A stretch of 64,000 nucleotides of DNA from Craterostigma plantagineum (Eukaryota; Streptophyta; Magnoliopsida; Lamiales; Linderniaceae), in NCBI GenBank assembly GCA_027422505.1, contig JAPQWV010000005.1:10359501-10423500 (forward strand). The letters run 5' to 3'. A program made the position numbers and the translations under genes. Below, one piece after another: positions 22,095-32,788 of the stretch. Each line of letters begins with the position of its first letter. The first letter of the stretch is position 1. Below the pieces are notes generated by a model. The model was not told the DNA's origin, made no database searches, and worked only from the letters and a program-made list of their open reading frames with translations.

Positions 22095-23039
22095 ATATAT
22101 ATTATCACACTAACCAATCATGAACATCCCGACAAGTATTATGTGCTTAACAAAGTATCCCTAACTTCGATAGCAATATTATAGCACCTCCTTAGGTATT
22201 CCAACCCTAGTTCTAGTACCGAATATTATTTACTCAAGCACTCGTACATACTTAACCTAGTCATTTCGAAATTCTGGATTTAATCATAACACTTAAATCA
22301 CGGAAACAGCATATAACTCACCCTAAACATACATATACAATCTCCTAAGTCCAAAATTCAACCTAAACGCATACCCGAGAACTCACTGTAACCACATCAA
22401 GCATATGAAATCCAGGTAAGCCACATAGAACATATTTTAAATTAAACACAACAACATTTACGTGTTGTAGGTGAGGATTTCACCTACCTAACATTCAAAA
22501 TCTCGAGATTAAGAGTTCTAAGCTTGTCAAAACACTCCTTTTGTTCACAATAAAGTTTTCCTCTTTTCTTCAGTGTTATTCTCCTTCTTTCTCCTTTTGC
22601 CAACAATTGAGAGATTTCGTAGATTGATATGTGATATGTGTATCATTTAGACTTATTGGGAAGTGGAATGACAAGATAAGTAGGTGACATTAATTTCTTT
22701 TTTGCTAAGTAAGGTTCCTATATTAATCCTTATCCAAGCCACTCGAAAATTTAGTCTTATCAATCATCCAAAAATTCCCAAGTATGTTGGCTGAGAATTA
22801 ACCTTACCCAAGAATTTTCCAAGTCTTAGCTTAACATTATACTTCTAAGGGAATTCTCAATAATAGGGTTATTCTCATTTTTGGGTATTATTCTTACTAA
22901 GGTTCGAACTGAATTCGAAACTTCTAAAATTTATATTTTTCACCTAAAGTTCCAAATACTTTGTCTAAACTACCTACCTTCAATTTATGCGCTGCTAATT
23001 ATCTCATAAACCCTGTATTAAATTAATATGGGTATTACA
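20290..23039 (-). mobile_element. 3' LTR of the gag-only gypsy element
   Basis: A 2750-bp LTR (plus-strand TATGACGACCC...GGGTATTACA), near-identical to 24510-27268. I count about ten mismatches in the first ~830 bp. Target CTTAA flanks the whole element (20285-20289, 27269-27273). It contains a perfect 9-bp hairpin GCCGACACC/GGTGTCGGC (21083-21104) and two TA/TG microsatellites (21510-21550, 22062-22090). Confidence 0.9.
20803..20960 (-). repeat. Conserved GC-rich LTR block, copy 2
   Basis: Same block as 19243-19400 and 25023-25180. It is the longest stretch shared by the solo LTR and the gag-only LTRs. Confidence 0.7.
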
Positions 23040-23193
23040 TCATCCCTCCCTTAAAAAGAATTTCGTCCCCGAAATTCGCCGACCGTTGTAACTCGGGGAA
23101 ATGATTTCTCCCATTTCGTCTTTACGCAATTTAAGCGACACATTTACATGTGTGGCTCCGCTTTCTAAAATCGATAAACACATTGTGGGTATA
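23040..23193 (-). mobile_element. Polypurine tract and 3' untranslated end of the gag-only element
   Basis: On the minus strand, TTTCGGGGACGAAATTCTTT followed by TTAAGGGAGGGATGA leads straight into the 3' LTR. This is the usual polypurine-tract context of Tekay/Del-like gypsy elements, where pol normally ends. Here only ~150 bp separate the gag stop from the LTR. Confidence 0.8.
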
Positions 23194-24348
23194 TCAAAAT
23201 TTTAACGTACCCGATGTCGTCGTCGGGAGGGTTTCAGTCTCTTCAGCTGTTAGGGTGTACATTCTTCCTGTTGTCGTTGGAAGTCGTGCTTGCTCTTCTA
23301 CGGGAGTAGGATTAGGATATGGGTTTATTCGGCAGTCTCGAGCGAAATGCCCCGACTTTCCACATCGAAAACACTGGTTCACAGGTCTCGGCCCGGGTCC
23401 ATAACAAACGCCCGTGTGAAAGCGTCCACATTGTTGACATCGTGGAGCGGGATTCAGTGGTCGGACAGGGGCACTGATTGGTACTTGATTAGGCTTAGGG
23501 TGTCCATTCTGTCGCCCAAAACGGTGGTTTTGATTTCCATTGGGGCCCGTTTCAAAATTTTGACGTTTTCTATTACCCTCATTTCCTTGTTGGTTCTCAT
23601 TTCTTCTCTTCGTCTCTCGCGCTTCTACAATCTGGGTCTCCGCTTGTTCTGCGATGAGCGCTCGTTCGGCCACTTGTGCAAATGCTACGTCTCGTGTTCC
23701 CGCCATGCTAACATCTCGGTAGATTTCGGGTTCGAGACCTACCTGGAATCGTTCTATTTTTAGAGCATTAGTTGCCACCATGTGCGGGGCGAACCGGGAT
23801 AACTCCTCAAACTTGCGGATATATTCCGCAATAGGTCTTTCGCCCTGTTTGAGGTTTATGAACTTGTTCATCTTCCGAGTTCGGTCATAGGTCGTGAAAT
23901 ATTTGTCGCGGAACAGTTCCTTGAATCTTGCCCACGACATAGTCATTGGGTCCTCTAAGATTTTGATGGTGTCCCACCAAAATCTTGCACTCCCTCGGAG
24001 CATGGAGACTTCACACAACACTTGTTCATTTTCTGGGACCCGACCATACAGGAACATATCTTCGATTGTGCGCAACCAGTCGTCAGCCATAGTAGGATCA
24101 ATGGCGTCCTCAAAGGTAGGTGGGTTTAATTTCCGGAACCGTTCCCCTATTATCTCTATGTGTTCAGGCTGAGGAGACGGTTGGTGTGCGGAGGGAGCTT
24201 GATGATGGATAAGAGTGTTAATCTGATCCGATTGTCGCTGGATCAGTTCAGTAAGCCTCATAATCGTCGAGTCGCGTTCATGTACCGGGGACTCAGGTTC
24301 GTCCCTGCGACTCAAACTGCCTATGTTCTCTCTACGGGTTTTCGGCAT
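23194..24348 (-). CDS. Intact Ty3/gypsy Gag of a gag-only LTR element
   Basis: An uninterrupted 384-codon Gag, the structural protein that forms retrotransposon particles and packages RNA. A charged N-terminus with a coiled-coil-like RLTELIQRQSDQINTLI (about 30-47) is followed by the Retrotrans_gag core (FRKLNPPTFEDAIDPTMADD, WARFKELFRDKYF, KFINLKQGERPIAEYIRKFE, RFQVGLEPEIYRDV; about 70-215), a basic Asn/Gln/Arg-rich linker, a first knuckle CQQCGRFHTGVC and a CCHC knuckle CFRCGKSGHFARDC (about 300-345). The last residues (GRMYTLTAEETE, TTTSGTLKF) are the sequence that normally leads into protease, but a stop comes just before its active site. The start MPKTRR is shared in form with element C (MPRTRR). 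Lack of pol and near-identical LTRs fit a TR-GAG-type non-autonomous element. Confidence 0.9.
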   Translation of the reverse strand: MPKTRRENIGSLSRRDEPESPVHERDSTIMRLTELIQRQSDQINTLIHHQAPSAHQPSPQPEHIEIIGERFRKLNPPTFEDAIDPTMADDWLRTIEDMFLYGRVPENEQVLCEVSMLRGSARFWWDTIKILEDPMTMSWARFKELFRDKYFTTYDRTRKMNKFINLKQGERPIAEYIRKFEELSRFAPHMVATNALKIERFQVGLEPEIYRDVSMAGTRDVAFAQVAERALIAEQAETQIVEARETKRRNENQQGNEGNRKRQNFETGPNGNQNHRFGRQNGHPKPNQVPISAPVRPLNPAPRCQQCGRFHTGVCYGPGPRPVNQCFRCGKSGHFARDCRINPYPNPTPVEEQARLPTTTGRMYTLTAEETETLPTTTSGTLKF

Positions 24349-24495
24349 TCTACCACTATTATCTACAAATAGCCAGGTAAGAAATATATCATTGTAAGCA
24401 AATAATCACATCGTACCGTAAAACTTACAGGCAAGACTGATCCTCCACGCTTTTGAGCGGCCGTACATGGACAGTCTACAGAATCTATAACCTAA
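24349..24495 (-). mobile_element. Leader of the gag-only element with PBS-flanking inverted-repeat arm
   Basis: A ~150-nt leader between PBS and gag. At 24443-24471 the plus strand reads CTCCACG, CTTTTGAG, then GTACATGGA. The complementary segments in the same order occur in the adjacent LTR at 24707-24741. The equivalent leader segment is kept in element C at about 61047-61076. Confidence 0.75.
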
Positions 24496-24507
24496 GCTCT
24501 GATACCA
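24496..24507 (-). other. Primer binding site of the gag-only element (tRNA-iMet)
   Basis: The minus strand reads TGGTATCAGAGC, a perfect 12-nt complement to the 3' end of initiator tRNA-Met, two bases from the LTR end. Confidence 0.9.
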
Positions 24508-24509
24508 CC

Positions 24510-25729
24510 TATGACGACCCTCACTTTCTAATACTAGTTGTGGCGGATTTTCGTAACGTAAGTCGCGGAAGACCCGTCTAACAAAAACTTTTTCTTAAAA
24601 TATAATATATTACAGCAAAAGTCGTTTTACACCGTCATAACTGTATACGGGCCGTAGTCTCAAAATATCAAAATATTAAAACCCTAACGTCGCTCCACAG
24701 GTCGCATCCATGTACAGCCCCGCCCTCAAAAGTCCGTGGAGCACCGCCGTCAGCCCGCCTCAGTCGCGACGCGTATCAGCGCCGGACTCAGTACCTACAA
24801 CACGTAAAACCCTGAGCTATCGCTCAGTAGGTGAAAATATGCGTGACATGCAACGTGCACTCAACCCCGACTCAACCCCGATACCAACACTTTCATATCT
24901 CATATGAAAGTGTTCTCATCTCACCATGCAATGCACGCTCATCCTACTATTAGACCTCGTCTCAACCTAAATCTCATTTCAACTATAGGTCTCACCTCAA
25001 TCACTGGGCCCACAGGCTAGAACTAGGCACCTCGCGCAACCCACTTAAGGAAGGGGTCAGGAGAGCAGATCTCGAGCAGCCCCCGGCTCTCTCCCGAGAC
25101 GTCTACCTGCCCCGGCGATGCCTACGCTGGTAGCGATCTCCCTGAGCTATCTCTACCAGGTCGCTACTTTTCGCCAAATAGACCATCTCATATCTCATAC
25201 GAAAATGGCCTCGACAATAATGTCAGGTGCACTAGTACTACCCTCAGACTCCACTACGAGTCGACGACCAAAATCGGTCACATCTACCCCCACGCGCCTC
25301 GCGCCGACACCGTAAGGTGTCACCGTGCCAACACGGTCAACATCTCTCACACTGATGCATCGTGCACATGCTATGTCGTGCAAATAAAATACAACATCAC
25401 ATGAATAATTAAAGTTTTCCTCGAAAATATTTGAGCTCACCCCGTAATTAACTAACGGTAACTCCTCAAAATTCTCTAAAGAATATTTCCCAAAAAATAA
25501 TAATAATCCGAAAATTCTAACTAAGTTCGCAAATAAACCTCTACCCGTAATTTATCTATCTGGCCGAGGATATATTTTTCTGAAAACTATTAAATCTCGA
25601 ATATCCGAAAACGTCGAAAACCCTAAGAAACCCCAAAAGCTCCTTAAATACCGAAGATATAATCCCACCGAAAACTTCTATTTGGATGTCAACAACCCTA
25701 TATTGCCAAAAACCTAGAGCACCGAAAAT

Positions 25730-25772
<43 letters not shown>

Positions 25773-26279
25773 CGACCTATTTCCATCATGATCACAATCG
25801 TAACAGCAATTCAAACCCTTAAATATTTCAGTAATTTTACTCTTAGAGTTGAAAACTTATCTCGTAAGTACAAATCGTCCCTTTTACATAGATATTTTAA
25901 TACTTTAGGCTTTAGCTCTAGCATATACACACCATGAGAATATCACATCACTGTTAACACACGTCAATATTATATAAATCACCTAAATAGCGAACATATA
26001 ATCTTCTAACGAGCATAACGTAAACTCCATGAAAATATATTCCACACATTCACATATCGAGAACCTCAGAAATCCCGAAAACAGAAGACTTTATATTATA
26101 TATATAATAACCACTTAAGAAGTTACCAAAACACTCCTTTGTTTTGCTTATGTTAACTCAAATCCCAAGAACTCTTAGTGCCTAAAAGATGTGAACTCAC
26201 GTATCTATTTCAGAGTTTAACTCTAACTTCAACCTAACTACGACAACTTTCTTTCCTAATACTCACGAAAGCTTCTTAT

Positions 26280-26320
<41 letters not shown>

Positions 26321-27268
26321 ATATATATTTATCACACTGACCAATCATGAACATCCCGACAAGTATTATGTGCTTAACAAAGTATCCCTAACTTCGATAG
26401 CAATATTATAGCACCTCCTTAGGTATTCCAACCCTAGTTCTAGTACCGAATATTATTTACTCAAGCACTCGTACATACTTAACCTAGTCATTTCGAAATT
26501 CTGAATTTAATCATAACACTTAAATCACGGAAACAGCATATAACTCACCCTAAACATACATATACAATCTCCCAAGTCCAAAATTCAACCTAAACGCATA
26601 AAGGTCATACCCGAGAACTCACTGTAACCACATCAAGCATATGAAATCCAGGTAAGCCACATAGAACATATTTTAAATTAAACACAACAACATTTACGTG
26701 TTGTAGGTGAGGATTTCACCTACCTAACATTCAAAATCTCGAGATTATTAGAGTTCTAAGCTTGTCGAAACCCTCCTTTTGTTCATAATGAAGTTTTCCT
26801 CTTTTCTTCAGTGTTATTCTCCTTCTTTCTCCTTTCGCCAACAATTGAGAGATTTCGTAGATATGTGTATCATTTAGACTTATTGGGAAGTGGAATGACA
26901 AGATAAGTAGGTGACGTTAATTTCTTTTTTGCTAAGTAAGGTTCCTATATTAATCCTTATCCAAGCCACTCGAAAATTTAGTCTTATCAATCATCCAAAA
27001 ATTCCCAAGTATGTTGGCTGAGAATTAACCTTACCCAAGAATTTTCCAAGTCTTAGCTTAACATTATACTTCTAAGCGAATTCTCAATAATAGGGTTATT
27101 CTCATTTTTGGGTATTATTCTTACTAAGGTTCGAACTGAATTCGAAACTTCTAAAATTTATATTTTTTTCACCTAAAGTTCCAAATACTTTGTCTAAACT
27201 ACCTACCTTCAATTTATGCGCTGCTAATTATCTCATAAACCCCGTATTAAATTAATACGGGTATTACA
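24510..27268 (-). mobile_element. 5' LTR of the gag-only gypsy element
   Basis: A 2759-bp LTR, the pair of 20290-23039. Differences seen are scattered substitutions, microsatellite length (25728-25770, 26281-26320) and small indels, such as a 9-bp addition near 26600. It contains the LTR arm of the PBS-flanking inverted repeat (24707-24741), itself closed by a local GCTCCAC/GTGGAGC stem (24692-24698, 24736-24742). Confidence 0.9.
25023..25180 (-). repeat. Conserved GC-rich LTR block, copy 3
   Basis: Third copy of the block described at 19243-19400; differs from copy 2 at only one or two positions. Confidence 0.7.
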
Positions 27269-27273
27269 CTTAA

Positions 27274-29033
27274 ACTTCTGAAAAGTATCAAAACCCTAAT
27301 TAAGACTTGAATTTAGAATCACATAATCATTAAACACCCAAAATTCTAAATATTCTATATCAAAAAATTTAATTTTAACGAATCTTGAAGTATATAATAT
27401 TCTTAAATTGCTAAAGTCTACCCTTTAATAATTCGGTGTCAACAATAATAATAAACCATATGTCGAATTCATCCCATCTCTAAGAACAATCGTTCACTTA
27501 GTAATTGATCAAAACTCCAAAATCACTCTATTTACACATTCATAACAGTTCTACTACCGAGAACTTTTTATATAAATACTAATGCATACATGATTTAATT
27601 ATTTCGACAATCTAAATTGTAAGCCTAAAACTTCGAAACTACCCAATTATTCTTATTAACAAAGTATCAAAACATCTAAATATCACATGTTCTAATTTAG
27701 TACCGATATTCATATAAGCACATCAACACTTCCAAGATCTGAGAAACCCTAACATGTAGATCACGAACCTTATATGATTCACATTAAGCACGTATGAAAG
27801 TCACGAAAATCTCATAAACACTTCGAAATCTCCTATGTTCATTCCTTAATCACGTGAAAGCATATTACCATAAAAATAAATTAAGTATACTAAGCATAAT
27901 AGAGTTCACATACCTTACTTCAAAATCAGGTTTTCGAATTTGCTTCTTGTTGGAAATTGAGTTTTGTTAAGATCTCCACTCTCGTTTTTCTCCTCTTCGT
28001 TGAATACTATTTCCACCCATTTTTCTTGTTTTTCATTTCATGATCCTTTACTTAATATTATAGATATTTCATAAGAGCAAGTAGATGACAATGACATGGT
28101 GTTTACGTTGATGGTGGTAATGACCAACTCTTCCTTTGCTCTTATCCTTTCCTAACTAATCCTCTAATGCTTGTCTTTTATTACGTATTAGTAATATCCC
28201 TACATCTTAACTTTTCGCTATATTACAAAAATTAATAAGTTTCTATAGCCTTGCTATTGTTACATTCCTAACGTGTAATGTTAAGTAAGTGTAGTTGTTG
28301 GCCAACCTTTGTCTTCACCTATTTACCTTTCAATTGTTTTCTTCCATGACTTTAGGTTTCAAAAGATTTGTACTTATCCCCCAAGGTTAACGTGTAATAA
28401 CCTTAAATGAGTATGGACATTTACCCTTGTTTAAATAAAATCGTCTCCCACACCTAATCTTTTGTTAGTTTTCAATAATAATCTTTATCATTTAGCTATG
28501 ATTAGCAATATCAATCTATATTTATACATGCATACATGTGGACATATCTATCCCACGACCACCTTTCATTCTCAAGACTTTTGGGGTTTAATATAATGGT
28601 ATTTGTATAGACATATAACGAAACTTTCTTTTATAACCTATCCACATCCCTCAATAAATTATTACATATACATCATTCAAACTTTTCGAACCTAACCTAT
28701 ATGCCCCATGAAATTTTTGATCTATTATTATTATACATATATATAGACCTTTACCTATTATTTATTTATAACTCATGTAATAAGCAATACTTTAATGTTA
28801 TTTAGATGTTTACTTCATCATTTATGAATTTCGAAAGACCTCATTAAAGAATTTCCCCCAACTCACTTCATTTCGAAATTCTCTTACCCTATTTGAAAAT
28901 TCCCATAAGCCCCAACATTTTTAGCAAATTAAATATTTCATAATTATGTTACCCCATTATTCGAAATCATATAAACACACAAATACACACAAACTTATTA
29001 GCCGATCCTACTTGTGAAATTTGGGGTATTACA
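27274..29033 (-). mobile_element. Gypsy solo LTR in element F, part 2
   Basis: Continuation of the LTR begun at 18777, resuming after the second CTTAA copy of the gag-only insertion and ending GGGGTATTACA at 29033, followed by target copy ACGGT. It is AT-rich, non-coding, and has no gag, pol or second LTR. Confidence 0.8.
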
Positions 29034-29386
29034 ACGGTGGAGCAGTGTCTTGGAAGAGTTTCAAACAGAGCACTACTGCAGATTCCACCTGCGAAGCAGA
29101 GTATATAGCGGCCTCAGAGGCAGCTAAGGAAGGTGTTTGGATGAGAATGTTCTTGGAAGAACTTGGTGTCGTTCCTGTAGCAGATAGGCCATTGCCATTG
29201 TGGTGTGACAATACTGGCGCTACGTGGATTCGTTGAGAATGGCTACATAGCCGTGCACAAGATTGCGACCGCGGAAAACATGGCCGACCCGTTCACCAAG
29301 CCCCTATCACAGGCAGTGCTGGCTAGACATCTCGAAAAGATGTGTATTAGATATTGCAGTGCATGGCATTGAGTGCAAGTGGGAGT
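29034..29386 (+). pseudogene. Copia element F: end of RNase H and polypurine tract
   Basis: RNase H resumes here after the solo LTR insertion: AVSWKSFKQSTTADSTCEAE, then YIAASEAAKEGVWMRMFLEE and PLWCDNTGA. The next family segment (His-rich region before the C-terminus) has been deleted, and the frame continues at NMADPFTKPLSQAVLARHLE. A purine-rich GCAAGTGGGAG precedes the 3' LTR. Confidence 0.85.
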
Positions 29387-30235
29387 TGTTGGGAATATGC
29401 CGTCGAATGCTATACGAGGATTAGATTGTATAGGGCATTAGCTTATTTATCATTCGACCTTTTTGTGTCATAAAATATTATCGTGTGTTTATTGAAAGGC
29501 ATTGTTCGTTTTTTGGATCTAAGAGTTCTTTACTTAGCATCCGGTAAAGCAATAAATGAACAAATCCAAATGTGTCGAGTTGAGTCACTGTTCTCGATTG
29601 GCACAAGAGAGGAAGGCAGTAGTGGACTCTTAACCTCGAACATTAAAAGTCCATAAGCTTGAGGCTCCAGTTGGGTGCTGGATAACCGATCATGGCTTAT
29701 TTGTAGATGACCTATCGTGTGCCGATATCCCGCTTGCAAGCGGAGGTCGTGACTTGTGATATGAATCGAATCAAGGGATTGAGTCGTTTCATGGACACTG
29801 ACTCACGGGTCGTACGATCAAACATGGCTTATTACTCAAGGAGTGTTAATGACCGATGACAACACTATAGTAGTCTACGTGATTCTTAGACCGAAAGGGG
29901 GTTTGATGGAGTTGACGTCGAAGTCTAGACTGTCACTTGTTCCCCTCGACCCGATTTGTTGTTGCATGGGTCAGCGGGACAGATGCGGTCTGGATAACGA
30001 TTTGTGATTGCCGGGCTCAGACCGCCGAGTACGGATCCACAGTCTCGTAAGTCTCGTAAGTAACCTAGAGAGTCGGGCTTAAAGGGGATCATCAACGTGT
30101 ACTGATAAGGAGAGAAAGTGTTTTGGGCCTTAACGGGCCTTGGATCGTCGGGCCACGCCTTAGTGGGCCACGGGCCGTTTAATGGACCAAAGTCGGACTT
30201 CGTATGAAACTAACTTTAAGGCTTGGACTTGGCCA
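29387..30235 (+). mobile_element. 3' LTR of element F, truncated
   Basis: It starts TGTTGGGAATATGCCG and aligns with 8225-9400. Near 30060 about 340 bp present in the 5' LTR are missing, beside a short duplication of GTAAGTCTC. The LTR stops at 30235 (CTTGGCCA), where an unrelated copia segment starts; more than half of the LTR is lost. Confidence 0.8.
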
Positions 30236-31900
30236 ATAAGTGCCTCTCGCCGAAGCATGCCGGTTTTGACAAAGGCAACGGCAACATTCTTCGGATCTTC
30301 CACGGCATTGCCTTCTCCCGAAACTACGACTTCCCCCAGCTGATCTGGAATGACCTTGCAGAACAGATCAGACAAAAAGAGAACAAGCACTCGAAGAATG
30401 TACCATATGCAAGGTGGTTTAGTGTAATCATTGCCCACCTCATGGAGCTTCACGAGAATATTCCTCGCCTGCCTCCAGGAGGAAATTATCGACCACCACG
30501 GCTCAAGTGTTTCCACAACCCCAGGCTCACGGATTTGGATCAGCCATCGTTGCTGATCTCATTTGAGCTGCTATGTCTCGCCAACCCCACGGGAGACGTA
30601 TATCGACTATACTGTCGGGAACATCATCTAACGGAAGCGATGATAGGCCCCCGGCAGAATTCAACATGAGCCCTTCCCAGCAAACACAACCAAGTCCTAC
30701 GGCTGAATTAATCGATGTAGTAGCCCAGGAACTCAAACTAGAGCATCCAATTCAAGAAGCTTCACTGCCAGACCAGGACTCCACGTTGATCGATGAAGTG
30801 GCCCATTAGTTGGAAGTCGAAGCTCAAGTTCAAGAACTCCAAGTGGAACTGTCCATCCATGTAGGCGTGTTTCAAGGGTCTATTGAGGAGATCCTCCAAC
30901 AAGAAGCACAGTCCAACGCAGAAATGGGGCATAGTCCACTTCAACAGGCTACCACGCCTGAAACTGAGGCCTTGATCTCCACGATCATAGTTGAAGAGCC
31001 TCAGGTGACCGCACCAGCCCATGAGGACGTTGAACGAGAATAAGCTCCTCACACGGTTACCTCCTCAGAAGCCACGGCATCTGACGAGGAAGTTCAATTA
31101 GTCAGACGGATTTCTCAACCACGACTCCTATATCATAAACCCGTCATCACAGCTATCACTTCTACATCAGACACGACGCCACTTAACATTCCAAGTGCTG
31201 AGGACCCATCTTCGCTCAATCTTGAGCCGCAGCACGAACAAATAGCGTCAACTGAGGCCGAGACCCAGACTCTACTCATTATCGGCCCAGTACAATAGGT
31301 GTCTGACACGCAAGATCAATCAGAACTTGCAGCAACATCCATAGATGCGAATCTTTTAGATTCAAATCGAGGATTGGATGGAAGTCTCGACCCGTCACAA
31401 CCTGAAGTGACGACGAGCCAACCTATTGAGACGGTGTTCTCACATGGGTTGCAACAGGCGACATCAGTCATCCTGGTCCTTCAACGGAGGTGTTCTCACC
31501 ATTCGTGACCGAAGAACGACTACAAGCCGCCCTCTCCGAAGCACTTAGATCTTTTGAAGACAGATTGATGGAGATAGTACACACGGCTATGGAGACGACT
31601 GCAGAAGGAGATCTCTTCCGACGTCTCGTGGATCATCCTGGCCCACCTACCGACTCATGACAAGGTCAAAGCTCCCTCTCAAAATGCCGACATGATGATC
31701 CTGATGATCAAGGTCGTCATGAGGGGGAGAAAAGGCCCAGGACTTCTACGAATGGTCAAGGACAAAGCTCGGGCACAGCACGGACAAGTACAGGAGCTGC
31801 TTAAACCTCACGACCAAACACACGCTCACAAACCCAAACCAAAACAACCACCACGCACCCGCACCACACCCTAACTCTCGAACCATATGAACCACCCACT
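30236..31900 (+). pseudogene. Copia D1: 3' extra ORF region, broken
   Basis: A series of open segments separated by stops at about 30667, 30807, 31041 and 31297. The first (30223-30669) contains GFDKGNGNILRIFHGIAFSR, WNDLAEQIRQKENKHSK, RWFSVIIAHLMELHENIPRL. Later parts are acidic, rich in Gln, Ser, Thr, Pro and Glu (LEVEAQVQELQVELS), with no catalytic motif. Position upstream of a polypurine tract and LTR suggests the accessory or envelope-like region that some long copia (Sirevirus-type) elements carry after RNase H. I do not recognise a domain; a decayed gag-side region cannot be excluded. Confidence 0.45.
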
Positions 31901-32788
31901 TTCACCTTTAGAACACCTCCGTCCACAACACCAACGACCTACACAAGCCCCTTGCTTCCGGAAGAAGAAGCAAGTGCCGCAATGCTCGTGGCTTTGGCAG
32001 AAACTCAAGGACGTTCGACACTTTCTGTGATTAGCATATGTCGACGGTTCTGATAGATGACGAGAACTTCAGGAAGGCAAAGATCACGAAGTAATTCTCC
32101 CAAGGCTTCCAGAGTTAATTGCTCAATGAGCGGACACCCCTCCGAGACTAACTCCAGGGACCGTTCGAATTAACACGCCATGGGAGAACATAAGGATAGA
32201 AATCCCATTCCTCGAAAAAGTTCGTCAGCGAATCTGGAGGTCAGCGGACAAGGTTAAGAAGTTGAACGAGTTCGAGCTCAGAGGCATCTCTCACTAGGAA
32301 CAGCAGAAAAGAATGTCATATCTTATGATGGTAACCCAACTCGGACCTGAGAGGAGGCTAGGGATTCCTAAAAATCAGCTGAAGAGTCATTTCAAGAACT
32401 TATCTCCGATATGTGAGCTGTTAGGAGTCTACATGCAAAAGGCGGCATCCCAACTCCAATCTACCAGATAGAACGGATAGACAGAACTCGAGAAGAGCTT
32501 AATAAGAGTGATCTGCCATATCTTCCCGCTGAAGAGGTCTACAATCTATACCGAATGTACGCGAGAAAGTATAAGAATTCATCAAGAAGGAAGGACTCGA
32601 GGGACTCTACAGATTCATGATGTGCCAGGTCAAGTACCATGCCACACACGACCTTCAGATGGCTCTTGAGAGCAATATGAAGATGGTCAACATGATAGCT
32701 CCGCACAATCAAGGACTTGAGGTCGAAGGGCTTCCCAACAATCACGTACACATAAGACCTAACATGTCATCATCAAAAAGGGGGAGAT
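31901..32788 (+). mobile_element. Copia D1: 3' internal end and polypurine tract
   Basis: Fragmentary coding sequence, for example MCQVKYHATHDLQMALESNM at 32617 on, ending in SSSKRGRL, encoded by the classical polypurine tract AAAAAGGGGGAGAT (32775-32788) right before the LTR. That sequence is typical of Sirevirus-like copia elements. Confidence 0.6.

Noticed and set aside
23290..24172. Plus-strand ORFs across the gag-only element
   Set aside because: They are antisense shadows of the clearly coding minus-strand Gag with its zinc knuckles.
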